From positions 91,156-155,155 of the forward strand of contig JAGGUN010000037.1 in assembly GCA_021158465.1 (NCBI GenBank): a stretch of DNA of 64,000 nucleotides, given 5' to 3'. Shown in pieces: positions 44,596-54,000 of this stretch (position 1 is the first letter of the stretch; the number at the start of each line of letters is the position of its first letter). Source of the DNA: a bacterium (GTDB lineage Bacteria; UBP14; UBA6098; 4484-93). The translations under genes were made by a program, and so were the position numbers. The notes under the pieces were generated by a model that saw only the letters and a program-made list of their open reading frames with translations, had not been told where the DNA came from and made no database searches.

Positions 44596-46395
44596 TCACC
44601 TCAGATATACTGCTTTGAAGTTTTTCTGGTCCGTATCTGTTCTGATGCGTATTAGGTATGTTCCGGTTGGTATGTTTTGGGTAGGTTTCCAAACGGTATG
44701 ATTTCTCGGTTTCTCTTCTAACCATACCCTCTCTCCAGTTATACTGAATATCTCGATGGAGATGATCTTCTCTTCCGTATAGACATTGAGTTGTGAGTTA
44801 AACGGGTTTGGGAATATCTTTATCCTGTTTTCGGTGGTTTTTTCTTCTATTCCCACCGGGGTTGCCCGGATGAGCATAACGGCATCCGAGACGACAACCT
44901 TTCCCGTTTCTGCTCCCTCATCTGTGACCGTTATGTAGTTCGTGCTGCCAGGGGCAAGTCTGTATCTGCCGAGATATACCCATCTTCTTCCGTTTATCGA
45001 CTGGTTAACATCCAGTGAATCTACCGCGCCATCGGCATAGTGTATTCTATATTTTGCGTTGCTTGCCCTGTTTGCTCCTGAGACATAGTAGGTATAAATG
45101 AGATATTCCCCCTCTTCTGGTATATATGGACACCAGGTGGTTGAATCTCCTTGGTATATTGTCGATGTCCAGTGGTAGTGGTCTTCGTATCCGCTTGAGC
45201 TCTCTGCCCAGCTTCCAAAAAGGGAGAACCCTGGGTCGAGGTCATCGATTATGATGGTATCTATGGGTGGTGCTGGACCGGTGCTGAATGAGTCCTGTAT
45301 TCCCTCCCAGAAATCCGCTCTTCCGCCATCGTATCCGGCAGCCCAGAACCCGACACCGAGAAGTCCTGCTCCGTTCACAAGCCCATATTTGTACGATAGG
45401 GAACGGGCATCATCGAACCATGTCTGGTGGTATGAGTTATAGACGAACCACGGTGATGATGAGTTTACATCCCAGATGTATCCGTAGGTGGCTGTATCCT
45501 CGAGGGCGCGATAATAGAGTACAACATCTCCTGTACCAGTCGTTGTAGCTCCACGTTCGGGTCCTGTGCAGGGCCAGTCAAAGCCGTAAGCTGGGCAACC
45601 AAGGATAAATTTGTTGTTCCTACCGGTTCTGGTGTATTCGCTCACCGTTCGGACAACATCATAGCTTTCTGTTGGGTCGTTGAACGGTGCCACAGGTCCT
45701 GTGGTTGATGCTCCTCCCCAGTGGTAATCGTATCCCATAATAAACAGGGCATCGGCGGCGTCCGCGAGATCAGGTAGCTTGTAACATCCCCGCCAATCGA
45801 TAGCGCCTATTGCAACTGACACCCAACCATCGGCGATATACGCTGTCAGTGAGTCTTTCAGCTCCTCAACCAGCAGGACAAGCGTTGTCGAATCGGCTCC
45901 TGTCGGCATCTCAAGATCTAGGTTCACACCATCTCCATTTCCATCGACGCAGAGCGAGACAATATTACGAACTAGGTTCGTCCTTGCTGAAGGAGAGGAA
46001 AGGAGTGCGTGCACATCGCTTCCGTCCCAGTCGAAGAGTGTGCAGACGAGGTCCACTTTCACATTGTGGGAGTGCGCCTCGGATATGAGTTCCTCCGGTG
46101 GCCACCCATGATTGTAGGATATGTCTCCGGACGAATTCACCGAGACGGAAAAGTAGGCGATGCGGCTCACCAGGTCCCAGCGCGGAAACATATATCCCCA
46201 GCCTGCGACCCAGTACGGATAGTAGAAATATGTTATCTTCTCGAGCTCGGTCCTTTCTGCTTTCACGGAGCGGACAGAAGGATACCCATCCGGGCGTGGT
46301 GGTGGGTTCTCATACTGGAGGTAATGTATCGACTGGCTCAAGAGAAGCCCGCAGGGAAGTAGTACAATCGATAGCCATAGGGCGACCCGTTTCAT
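44596..46395 (-). CDS. Secreted GH18-family glycosidase with sorting domain
   Basis: A 599-residue exoprotein. After a signal peptide (about 1-20) the GH18 barrel carries DGVNLDLE at 155-162 with catalytic Glu162, and FIMGYDYHWGG as a later barrel strand. A golvesin/xanthan-lyase-type beta domain follows (about 400-510). The C-terminus is a sorting domain: IFPNPFNSQLNV, then TGTYLIRI and AVYLR. GH18 includes chitinases, spore-cortex and non-catalytic members; substrate is unassigned. It starts 1 nt after the cohesin-like gene ends. Confidence 0.85.
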   Translation of the reverse strand: MKRVALWLSIVLLPCGLLLSQSIHYLQYENPPPRPDGYPSVRSVKAERTELEKITYFYYPYWVAGWGYMFPRWDLVSRIAYFSVSVNSSGDISYNHGWPPEELISEAHSHNVKVDLVCTLFDWDGSDVHALLSSPSARTNLVRNIVSLCVDGNGDGVNLDLEMPTGADSTTLVLLVEELKDSLTAYIADGWVSVAIGAIDWRGCYKLPDLADAADALFIMGYDYHWGGASTTGPVAPFNDPTESYDVVRTVSEYTRTGRNNKFILGCPAYGFDWPCTGPERGATTTGTGDVVLYYRALEDTATYGYIWDVNSSSPWFVYNSYHQTWFDDARSLSYKYGLVNGAGLLGVGFWAAGYDGGRADFWEGIQDSFSTGPAPPIDTIIIDDLDPGFSLFGSWAESSSGYEDHYHWTSTIYQGDSTTWCPYIPEEGEYLIYTYYVSGANRASNAKYRIHYADGAVDSLDVNQSINGRRWVYLGRYRLAPGSTNYITVTDEGAETGKVVVSDAVMLIRATPVGIEEKTTENRIKIFPNPFNSQLNVYTEEKIISIEIFSITGERVWLEEKPRNHTVWKPTQNIPTGTYLIRIRTDTDQKNFKAVYLR

Positions 46396-46396
46396 C

Positions 46397-49300
46397 TTAC
46401 TTGAGGAGGAGCATTCTCCTTGTCGCGCTGTAGTCTTCCGCTTTCATCTGGTAGAAATAGATGCCCGATGGAACAGGGGAACCGCTTTCGTCCTTACCGT
46501 CCCAGCTGACTGAGTGTTTGCCAGCAGGAACCGTCTCGGATATAACTGTTTTGACCCTTCTTCCGAGTATGTTGTAGACGCCAAGCTGGACGAACGCCTC
46601 TTTCGGTGTCTCGAATACGATTTCCGTCTTCAGGTTGAACGGGTTCGGTATGTTTTGCCCGAGCGAGAACCCCTTTGGTATACCAGACAGCTCCCATTTC
46701 AGAACTACCCTATCGGTTGCAGGGACAAACCTCTGAGAGCTCTTCATATCAACTGTCGTTATCCCATCGGAGATGCTCATTCCATCCTCTAACTCGTCAC
46801 TGTTCCAGCGGATTACGACCCCCGGCTCGGTTGGAAGTACCCAGCAGGATGTCTGCTTTACATCCCTTGAGAGGAACACTCCAGGTATGTTGCTTTCGAA
46901 CCCTTGTGATGTTTCACCTGGCACTGCTGGCGGGAGAGGTGTATCGAATCTGTCTATTCCATCGCTGGCTCTCGGATCGACCCCGAAAGAAAGTCTTGTT
47001 TCTCCAACGGTTATCGAGAACAGTCTTTCGGGCAACAGCAGGTTTTCTGTGGTGGTTGCCTTTGCCTCTGCATCTGTTCTGATTGTTAGCCTACCATCGC
47101 CTGAGGCGAGTAGCCAGTATCCATACCCGTTCAGCATCACAGAGGATATCTCGTAGGCGCGGGTCTCACAGTTGAATGAGTAAATGCTGGGTATTGCCAT
47201 TATCCCTTCGGGCTCGAATTCAAACGATGACACAGGAATCCCTGTCTCGGAGAATACTCCACCGATGAGGTTCCAGCCTCTGTGTATCGGTATTTCTATT
47301 TCTTGAACTTCCATTCCGGCCATATCTATCACGGAACTACCCTCGCTTAGCACCCAGTATCCCTTGCCAAGCTCAGCGTGTTCCTTCAGCTCGTATCCAC
47401 CAGTCTCAGGGTTGTACCAGTATCCGTTAGGTGTTGTGAGATTGGTAATCATATCTGCAATCCGTGTCGGAGTTGATGGTAGCACAGGGAACGAGATGAG
47501 GTTCCATCCTGGGCAAAGCTCTTCTGATGTGAACCTCTTGAGTTCGGGTCTGTCGTAGACTATCTCGACAAGTTCATTTAGCCCAAAGCGGTATTCTCTG
47601 TAAAGCTTCATATTGACCCCGCCGATGGTGGCAAGTCCTGGTGGCAGGAGCTCCGGTTCCCACTGGATTACACCATCCGGCTCGCCGACCGTCTGGAGAT
47701 ACCAGGTTATCGGCATCTCGTGAGAGTTCTGGATATCCCGTTGGAGCCTTCGAATGAGCGGGTACCGCGGGTCGAGGATGTCGAAGTATGCGTTCACCGT
47801 TCCCGGCACGGGTGGCAGTTGGACGACATCGAGTCCAGGGTCATACCCTTCTGACGCTCTGCTTGCCGCACCGAATGTAAGAACAGCCTCTGCCTGTCCA
47901 CTGCCTGAGCCTTGAATATGCAGGTCGACCATCCATTCTGGGGTTCCCCAGAGGACGGTGAAAAAGCCATCGACTGGCGCTCCGATAAGCCCACCGTCGT
48001 TGAAGCTTGTGCTGATGAAACGCAAACTTGTGAATGAACCATCTGCTGCCGTCGGATTGACGACGAAAACAATGTAGATAAGCACATTCTCCGAGCCCAC
48101 TGTGCTAGTGGTGGTATATGTCAGTGTAAGGCTACCTTCCGATACTTCGATGTTGGCGTCGTAGTCGCCGGCGTCCGATGCTGTTCCTTCGGTGGCAAGA
48201 CCAATAGGTATGAGAACATCAGGGTTGTAGCCTATGTCAAATTGATAAGTTGTTATCCTATATCCTGCCAGGTTTTCGGTGTATATCGGGATAAGGATCG
48301 TATCTCCCACATATCCGGATGTATCAGGTAAGGAGATATCGATAATATTTAAGGTAAAACTCCAGGTGGTAGGATTTTGGAGCGGGTTTGCGGGACAGTA
48401 CGCAGAGGGCATATCTTTTGCCTCGAGTAGTTCGCAGGTATATGTTTCACCATCCTCGCCTGTTATTCCTGCAACTGCAGGATGGAAGGTAAGTCTTCCC
48501 TCCTCGAATGTTAGAACGCTTCCATCCACGGTGAATGTATCCCCGTTGAAAACAAATATTATCGATGATGTGTCGACCTCCGTTAGGTTATCCGATATAT
48601 CGCAGTAAACATCCGGTAGGACAGTTGTTCCAAGGACTGTGCCGTCCGCTGGATAGAAGTTGTCGGCGACAGGACCGGACAGGTCGACGATGAACATCCC
48701 TGACACTGGTGCTACAAGTGCGCACCCAAGTGTATCGGCGAATGAGTTGAGCGAGTAGTAAACCGTATCACCATCCTCCCAGTTGGCGGATGGTGTGAAT
48801 CTCAGAGTGGAATCTCCAAGTTCGATCTCTGGGGATGTAAGGATGTATCTTTCCCCATTGACCTCGAAGTCGAACTCGAGTATATCAGGCTCGGCATAGT
48901 ATCTCAGTCTCATCTCTATATTCTGATCAGGGCAGGTGGTTCGCTCGCCGTATTCCGGTGTCAAGAGCTCTGCCTCTGGCCTGCCAGGTATTTCCGGGAC
49001 AAATATCGTTCCAGAGATTGTCATCGGCTCGATGTCAGGGGATGTTACCATAACATTTACCGTCAGGTCACCTATTACTTCACCGTTTGGTACAACCCTC
49101 CAGCCGGTAGAGCCTGTGCTTCTTGCTGGAATTGAATATGGAGAGACATGGTGTGTGGCGGTCTCACCAGGAGCAAGCTCCAGCCCTTCGGGTAGGAAGA
49201 TTGTTGCCTCGGTGCTGTCCATAGGTATCCAACTGGTGTTGGTAACAAGGACCGTTACCTCGAACTCCTCATACTCGCATCTCTCTATGGTAACACCTGG

Positions 49301-50227
49301 CGGAATGGCAAGCGATAACGCCCCCTCAGCAACTACATGTCCAAGACCATAGTATGTTGCAACGACCATAGTGTCCCCCGGTGCAAGAGTTCTCGGATAC
49401 CACCAGATAAGAACGGCGGAATCACCGTACGGGCTTGGTGGTACAGGATGATCCCATGCATCTATCCTATAGAAATCTGGCCAGCTCCCGACGGCAAATC
49501 TATCAGGTCGAACAGCATCGTAGGCGTCTAATATCCCCATCGCAATAAGCTGGTCAGGGTCACCGAGAGGAGGAGGACCAGCTGGGTCCTCATAGGCAAA
49601 CCAGAATGCGGGGATACTATCCGGTCCATAGAAATCCTCTGCAACACCAGAGTATCCAAATATCGTCCCGAGCGGTGCAGCATCGTTGTGGTTGATGTCC
49701 GTGTCCATCTCAAGGAGGACGCCTACATCGTGCGGAACATCATCGCGGTTCTCTATGTAATAATGAATAAAGATTGTTCCCGTTGTGTCCTCAGTATACA
49801 CAAGGTAAACAGGCATAACCGTCTGACGGCAGAAAACATTCCTCACTGTCCATCCGCCTGTTATCCTGTTCGAGTCCCCGGAGGCGGGAACGAGAACAAA
49901 AGGTTCTGTCACAGGCAGAAATCCTGTCCATGGAGAGCCAGGGGATGGTGGATTGTTGACATAAAGATAGCCGTCCACATTCAATGTAACCCAGGAACTC
50001 CAAGGGTAGGATGGATATGCGTAAAGAAGCATCCTTCCATCCGCTGTGCCGATGTTGAACTGACCATCCTCCGTGTCCAGCTGGATAGCGACATAGTCAT
50101 TGTTTGTGGAGATAATTACCTTCCCCTCATCATCTGGGGCAAGCGCCGCCTTTCTCGATGCATAACCTGAGGCAAATATAACCACCGGTATAAGGAGAAA
50201 TACGCCCAAAACTAATGTTTTCTTCAT
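46397..50227 (-). CDS. Large secreted protein with cohesin-like and sorting domains
   Basis: A 1276-residue exoprotein. It has a signal peptide, several Ig-like segments, a cohesin-like domain near residues 650-760 (TYQFDIGYNPDVLIPIG, then LIYIVFVVNPTAADGS) and two repeats about WNLISFPVLPS and WNLIGGVFSE. The C-terminus is IPNPFNLKTEIVF, a FlgD-like loop with WDGKDESGSPVPSGIYFY, and MLLLK. Cohesin-like domains dock partner proteins, but no dockerin sequence was clearly seen. With the GH18 gene behind it, it may form a surface-degradation pair. Confidence 0.78.
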   Translation of the reverse strand: MKKTLVLGVFLLIPVVIFASGYASRKAALAPDDEGKVIISTNNDYVAIQLDTEDGQFNIGTADGRMLLYAYPSYPWSSWVTLNVDGYLYVNNPPSPGSPWTGFLPVTEPFVLVPASGDSNRITGGWTVRNVFCRQTVMPVYLVYTEDTTGTIFIHYYIENRDDVPHDVGVLLEMDTDINHNDAAPLGTIFGYSGVAEDFYGPDSIPAFWFAYEDPAGPPPLGDPDQLIAMGILDAYDAVRPDRFAVGSWPDFYRIDAWDHPVPPSPYGDSAVLIWWYPRTLAPGDTMVVATYYGLGHVVAEGALSLAIPPGVTIERCEYEEFEVTVLVTNTSWIPMDSTEATIFLPEGLELAPGETATHHVSPYSIPARSTGSTGWRVVPNGEVIGDLTVNVMVTSPDIEPMTISGTIFVPEIPGRPEAELLTPEYGERTTCPDQNIEMRLRYYAEPDILEFDFEVNGERYILTSPEIELGDSTLRFTPSANWEDGDTVYYSLNSFADTLGCALVAPVSGMFIVDLSGPVADNFYPADGTVLGTTVLPDVYCDISDNLTEVDTSSIIFVFNGDTFTVDGSVLTFEEGRLTFHPAVAGITGEDGETYTCELLEAKDMPSAYCPANPLQNPTTWSFTLNIIDISLPDTSGYVGDTILIPIYTENLAGYRITTYQFDIGYNPDVLIPIGLATEGTASDAGDYDANIEVSEGSLTLTYTTTSTVGSENVLIYIVFVVNPTAADGSFTSLRFISTSFNDGGLIGAPVDGFFTVLWGTPEWMVDLHIQGSGSGQAEAVLTFGAASRASEGYDPGLDVVQLPPVPGTVNAYFDILDPRYPLIRRLQRDIQNSHEMPITWYLQTVGEPDGVIQWEPELLPPGLATIGGVNMKLYREYRFGLNELVEIVYDRPELKRFTSEELCPGWNLISFPVLPSTPTRIADMITNLTTPNGYWYNPETGGYELKEHAELGKGYWVLSEGSSVIDMAGMEVQEIEIPIHRGWNLIGGVFSETGIPVSSFEFEPEGIMAIPSIYSFNCETRAYEISSVMLNGYGYWLLASGDGRLTIRTDAEAKATTTENLLLPERLFSITVGETRLSFGVDPRASDGIDRFDTPLPPAVPGETSQGFESNIPGVFLSRDVKQTSCWVLPTEPGVVIRWNSDELEDGMSISDGITTVDMKSSQRFVPATDRVVLKWELSGIPKGFSLGQNIPNPFNLKTEIVFETPKEAFVQLGVYNILGRRVKTVISETVPAGKHSVSWDGKDESGSPVPSGIYFYQMKAEDYSATRRMLLLK

Positions 50228-50284
50228 CTTTTCCCTCCCTGACTTGGGTTTGATCTATGCCCATAACTTGTAATTATCTGATAA

Positions 50285-50312
50285 AAAATATAAAAAAATA
50301 AAAAATAGTCAA
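50285..50312 (-). promoter_or_regulatory. Promoter of the cohesin/GH18 operon
   Basis: On the minus strand TTGACT (50312-50307) and TATTTT (50290-50285) are separated by 16 bp within a very A/T-rich stretch. The leader is about 50 nt. Confidence 0.5.
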
Positions 50313-50339
50313 CAAGAAAAGCAAAAGCACAGATTTTGC

Positions 50340-50368
50340 TTGACATCGCTGGGGAAATCTATTAGTTA
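50340..50368 (+). promoter_or_regulatory. Candidate promoter of the TonB-receptor operon
   Basis: TTGACA at 50340-50345 has a poor partner at 17 bp (TAGTTA, 50363-50368). The -35 is convincing but the -10 is not, so the site may need an activator. A strong AAAGGAGGAG precedes the ATG at 50419. Confidence 0.35.
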
Positions 50369-50418
50369 TTAACCCTTAAAGTTAAAAGAAGCAAAAGTAA
50401 TTAAAGGAGGAGTTTTAG

Positions 50419-53400
50419 ATGAGGCAAAAGGGTTTGTTGATATTATCGATTGTCCTGCTGTTTCTTTTTCCTGTGTTTGTGGCGTTGTATGCTGGCATCA
50501 CAGGGAAGATATCTGGTGAGGTAACCGATGCTGAGACGGGGGAGCCTATTATAGGTGCGAATGTTGTGGTCGAAGGCACGACCTACGGAGCGGCAGCCGA
50601 TCTCTTTGGTCAGTATTTCATTCTGAATATCCCGCCGGGGGTCTATAATCTTGTTGTGACTGCGGTTGGGTATGACACGGTAAGGGTGACCAATGTGACG
50701 GTATTATCTGACCATACCACTACTCAGAATGTGAAGATGCGTCCGACGGTAATAAAGGGTGAGGAGATTGTTGTTGAGGGGAAGCGTCCTCCTGTAGAGA
50801 AGGGTGTTACCTCCACGAAGTCGTATGTAACCACTGAGGCTATCGAGTCGATGCCGGTTGAGAGCGTTGGTGAGATACTGAGAACACAGGCAGGGGTGAC
50901 AGTTAGGGGAGGTACTCATTTTCGAGGTGGACGGAGTGGTGAGGTGCAGTATCTTGTTGACGGTATGCCAGTGAAAGACCCTGTTTATGGTCAAGGGCAG
51001 GCGTTAACCATCTCAACGAGCAGTATTCAGGAGATCTCTATTCAGACAGGGAGTTTTAATGCAGAATATGGGAATGCGCTCTCCGGTGTTGTGAATGTTA
51101 TAACCAAGGAAGGAAACCCGAACAAGTTCTCCGGGTCTGTTTCTTATTGGACGGACGATTACGGTTTCTCCTCCTTGAACAAAAAATCGACAAACTATGA
51201 CCGCTTTGAGCTTACTTTATCTGGTCCTGAGCCTGTGACATGCCATCTTTTCCCAATGTTCGGTGTAAGGCTTCCCAGGGATAAGAGGATTGCCTATTTT
51301 GCCTCCTTTTCTGCCTACAGTGAGGATACCTATTTCCAGTATAATAGGGAATACAGAAATGGTAGCCTTACGACCGATCCGATAAATACACCTTGGCGTC
51401 TGCAGTATGAGAAGTATAATTTCCTCGGTATATTTCACATCCCTGAGAAGAGGATTAATGAGCTTTCCTGGACGATAAAGCTTAAGCAGAACCTGTCTCC
51501 GAACCTCAAATACAGGCTTTCTTACATAGGTGATTGGGAGAAGTGGTATTCCTGGGATTGGGATTATCTTTACACGCCGATGTCTGCGTATCAGAACTGG
51601 TCGACTTCTCGCCAGCTGTCCTTCTCTCTCACGCACACACTTTCGCCGAGGGTGTTTTACGAGCTCCGTGTTTCCAACTTTTACACGACGCGGAAGCTCC
51701 TTCCTGGTGGACACACGCCTGACTGGTTTGCGGTTGACTCCTCTGCGGTTGGTGTTCTCGATGACTGGCGGGATGTAAACGGCGATGGTGAGCCACAGGT
51801 TCGTGTCCCTTGGTATGATGTCAACAACAACGGAAGATGGGACTGGTGGGAGCCATGGGATTCGGTTGTTACCCATGATTCGACAGTGTATGGAGTTGTC
51901 ATCGATGGGGATACTGTCCCTGTATATACTGTAGATAGGTGGCATGATATATGGGAGGGTGACACTCTGGTCAATTATTATATTCAGGATACCGTTATCT
52001 GGATAGATTCGCTCGGTAGGGAGTATGAGATCGTCTATTATAATGACGATTCTGCCTGGGTTTATGGTCCTGAGGATACATTGGTTACACTTTATACGCT
52101 CTATGGGATAGATACCCTTGGCATAGACACAGTTCCGCCCCGGCCTGGGGAGGAGCCGTGGACAGACTGGAACGGGAATTTCGCGTTCGAGCCGAGGTGG
52201 ACAAACTATCCGAGTTCTCTTTCCCCGTTAGACCAGCCCGAGCCTTACGATGATGGTGAGCCTTTCCGGGATGGTTGGCCCTATGATGTCGACTACTATG
52301 CAACTGGGGTTGTTCTTGAGGAGACCACCTGGGTGGATGCAAACGGTGACGGCTCACCACAGTTAGCGGAGTTCATAGATGTAAACGGTAACGGTGTCCT
52401 CGATTACAGGAACACATTCTGCGACTATGTTGACCTGAATGGCAACGGTCGATACGATGTCGGTGAGCCGGGTGAACCGTTCCTTGATTTGAACAACAAT
52501 GGTTATTACGACCCTCCAAACAACAAGCACGATGACTGGGAGCCTTACATAGATGTGAACGGCAATGGACGCTGGGATGACAAGGATGGCTTCTTTGATC
52601 GAGGGTTCGAGCGATGGGCTGTCTGGCATGAGCGTAGCTCTAACCTATGGATATTCAAAGGGGACCTAACCGCACAGGTTGATTTCCATAACCTTATAAA
52701 GAGCGGTTTTGAGGTCCAGCTGAACCATATGGAGATGAACGAGGTACAGTATCCAGAGGTCTGGTATGACAAGGAGCCTGACGGGCACGAGTATGGTAGG
52801 CATGGCGTTTTCCGCTCGTTTTATACGAGAAGTCCAAAGAATGCTGCTTTTTATGTTCAGGATAAGATGGAGTATGGTGGTCTGATTGCCAATATCGGTC
52901 TCAGGTTCGATATGTTCTTCCAGGCGCCGGAGGTGCTTGAAGATTCTGTGAGGCAGGAGACCGAGGATATTCTCAAGGGATGGGTGGATGAGGTCTATGA
53001 GAAGCGATACAAGTTATCTCCGAGGCTTGGCATGAGCTATCCGATAACCGAGCGGAGCAAGCTGTTCTTCTCTTATGGACATTTTTACCAGCTTCCTGGC
53101 TATGACAACTTTTATCAGACACCAACACAGGGCTCATCCGCTGGAAGGCTCCTTGGTAACCCATCGCTTGACTACGAGAAGACCGTTTCATATGAGATCG
53201 GTGTTGCCTATGCTATCACCAACGATATAACCGTTCAGGGGTCCGGCTACTACAAGGATATATACAATCTCTTGAATACGCTTCAGGGTAGGGTTGGCGG
53301 TGGCACGAGCCCTATCTCTCAGTCCGTGTATATGAACCTTGACTATGCTCGCTCGAGGGGTATCGAGGTATCTGTAACGAAGAGGTATTCTCACTATTGG

Positions 53401-53982
53401 TCTATGACGGGCAACTACCAGTATGCGTTTGCTTACGGCAAGAGCTCTTCTGACCGTTCAGGGTATGATGTCCTATTTGGTCGTGAGGCTATTCCGCTTC
53501 AGGATATGCCGCTCGATTGGGACCGTCGCCACGCTATAAATCTTAATCTGGATCTCAGAGCCAGGAAGGGTGACCATCCTGTTTTGTTTGGGCTTCGTCT
53601 TCCTGACAACTGGGGTGTGAACATCCTCTGGCAGTGGGGGACAGGCTATCCGTACACACCGAGCGAGAAAAACCCCTGGTATACCGGTACTCCCGGTGCG
53701 AAGGACTGGGAGAGAAACAATTCACTTAGGCTACCAAACTACTCGAGGATAGATCTGAAATTGAACAAGGATTTCTCACTGAAGAAGTTTGATGTGAGTT
53801 TCCTTGTGCAGATATACAACCTTACGAACAGGCGTAACATAAATAGTGTATACGAGGATACTGGTCTCTGGAACGATGCCGATGTTGAGGATGGGCTCGG
53901 CAACGGTGACCCGCACGATTGGGACCCTTCTCGAAGGACACCGGAGAGAAACATAAGGGTCGGTCTTGAATTAAGCTGGTAA
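50419..53982 (+). CDS. TonB-dependent receptor with calcium-type inserts
   Basis: The 1187-residue outer-membrane receptor begins with a signal peptide, then a carboxypeptidase-regulatory-like domain (about 30-110: GKISGEVTDAETGEPIIGAN), a plug (about 118-230, ending GVVNVITKEGNP) and a large barrel. In extracellular loops between about residues 450 and 730 it has at least six DxNxNG or DxNxDG stretches (for example VDLNGNGRYDVGEPG), like EF-hand/dockerin or thrombospondin-3 calcium loops. It probably imports a glycan or metal complex, or may form part of a secretion pore; the substrate is unknown. It heads the four-gene operon. Confidence 0.85.
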   Translation: MRQKGLLILSIVLLFLFPVFVALYAGITGKISGEVTDAETGEPIIGANVVVEGTTYGAAADLFGQYFILNIPPGVYNLVVTAVGYDTVRVTNVTVLSDHTTTQNVKMRPTVIKGEEIVVEGKRPPVEKGVTSTKSYVTTEAIESMPVESVGEILRTQAGVTVRGGTHFRGGRSGEVQYLVDGMPVKDPVYGQGQALTISTSSIQEISIQTGSFNAEYGNALSGVVNVITKEGNPNKFSGSVSYWTDDYGFSSLNKKSTNYDRFELTLSGPEPVTCHLFPMFGVRLPRDKRIAYFASFSAYSEDTYFQYNREYRNGSLTTDPINTPWRLQYEKYNFLGIFHIPEKRINELSWTIKLKQNLSPNLKYRLSYIGDWEKWYSWDWDYLYTPMSAYQNWSTSRQLSFSLTHTLSPRVFYELRVSNFYTTRKLLPGGHTPDWFAVDSSAVGVLDDWRDVNGDGEPQVRVPWYDVNNNGRWDWWEPWDSVVTHDSTVYGVVIDGDTVPVYTVDRWHDIWEGDTLVNYYIQDTVIWIDSLGREYEIVYYNDDSAWVYGPEDTLVTLYTLYGIDTLGIDTVPPRPGEEPWTDWNGNFAFEPRWTNYPSSLSPLDQPEPYDDGEPFRDGWPYDVDYYATGVVLEETTWVDANGDGSPQLAEFIDVNGNGVLDYRNTFCDYVDLNGNGRYDVGEPGEPFLDLNNNGYYDPPNNKHDDWEPYIDVNGNGRWDDKDGFFDRGFERWAVWHERSSNLWIFKGDLTAQVDFHNLIKSGFEVQLNHMEMNEVQYPEVWYDKEPDGHEYGRHGVFRSFYTRSPKNAAFYVQDKMEYGGLIANIGLRFDMFFQAPEVLEDSVRQETEDILKGWVDEVYEKRYKLSPRLGMSYPITERSKLFFSYGHFYQLPGYDNFYQTPTQGSSAGRLLGNPSLDYEKTVSYEIGVAYAITNDITVQGSGYYKDIYNLLNTLQGRVGGGTSPISQSVYMNLDYARSRGIEVSVTKRYSHYWSMTGNYQYAFAYGKSSSDRSGYDVLFGREAIPLQDMPLDWDRRHAINLNLDLRARKGDHPVLFGLRLPDNWGVNILWQWGTGYPYTPSEKNPWYTGTPGAKDWERNNSLRLPNYSRIDLKLNKDFSLKKFDVSFLVQIYNLTNRRNINSVYEDTGLWNDADVEDGLGNGDPHDWDPSRRTPERNIRVGLELSW

Positions 53983-54000
53983 ATATATAGGAGGTAATCG

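Noticed and set aside
50281..50400. Repeated GCAAAAG words between the divergent operons as an iteron or operator
   Set aside because: Only two copies, irregularly spaced, in very A-rich sequence; not distinguishable from chance.
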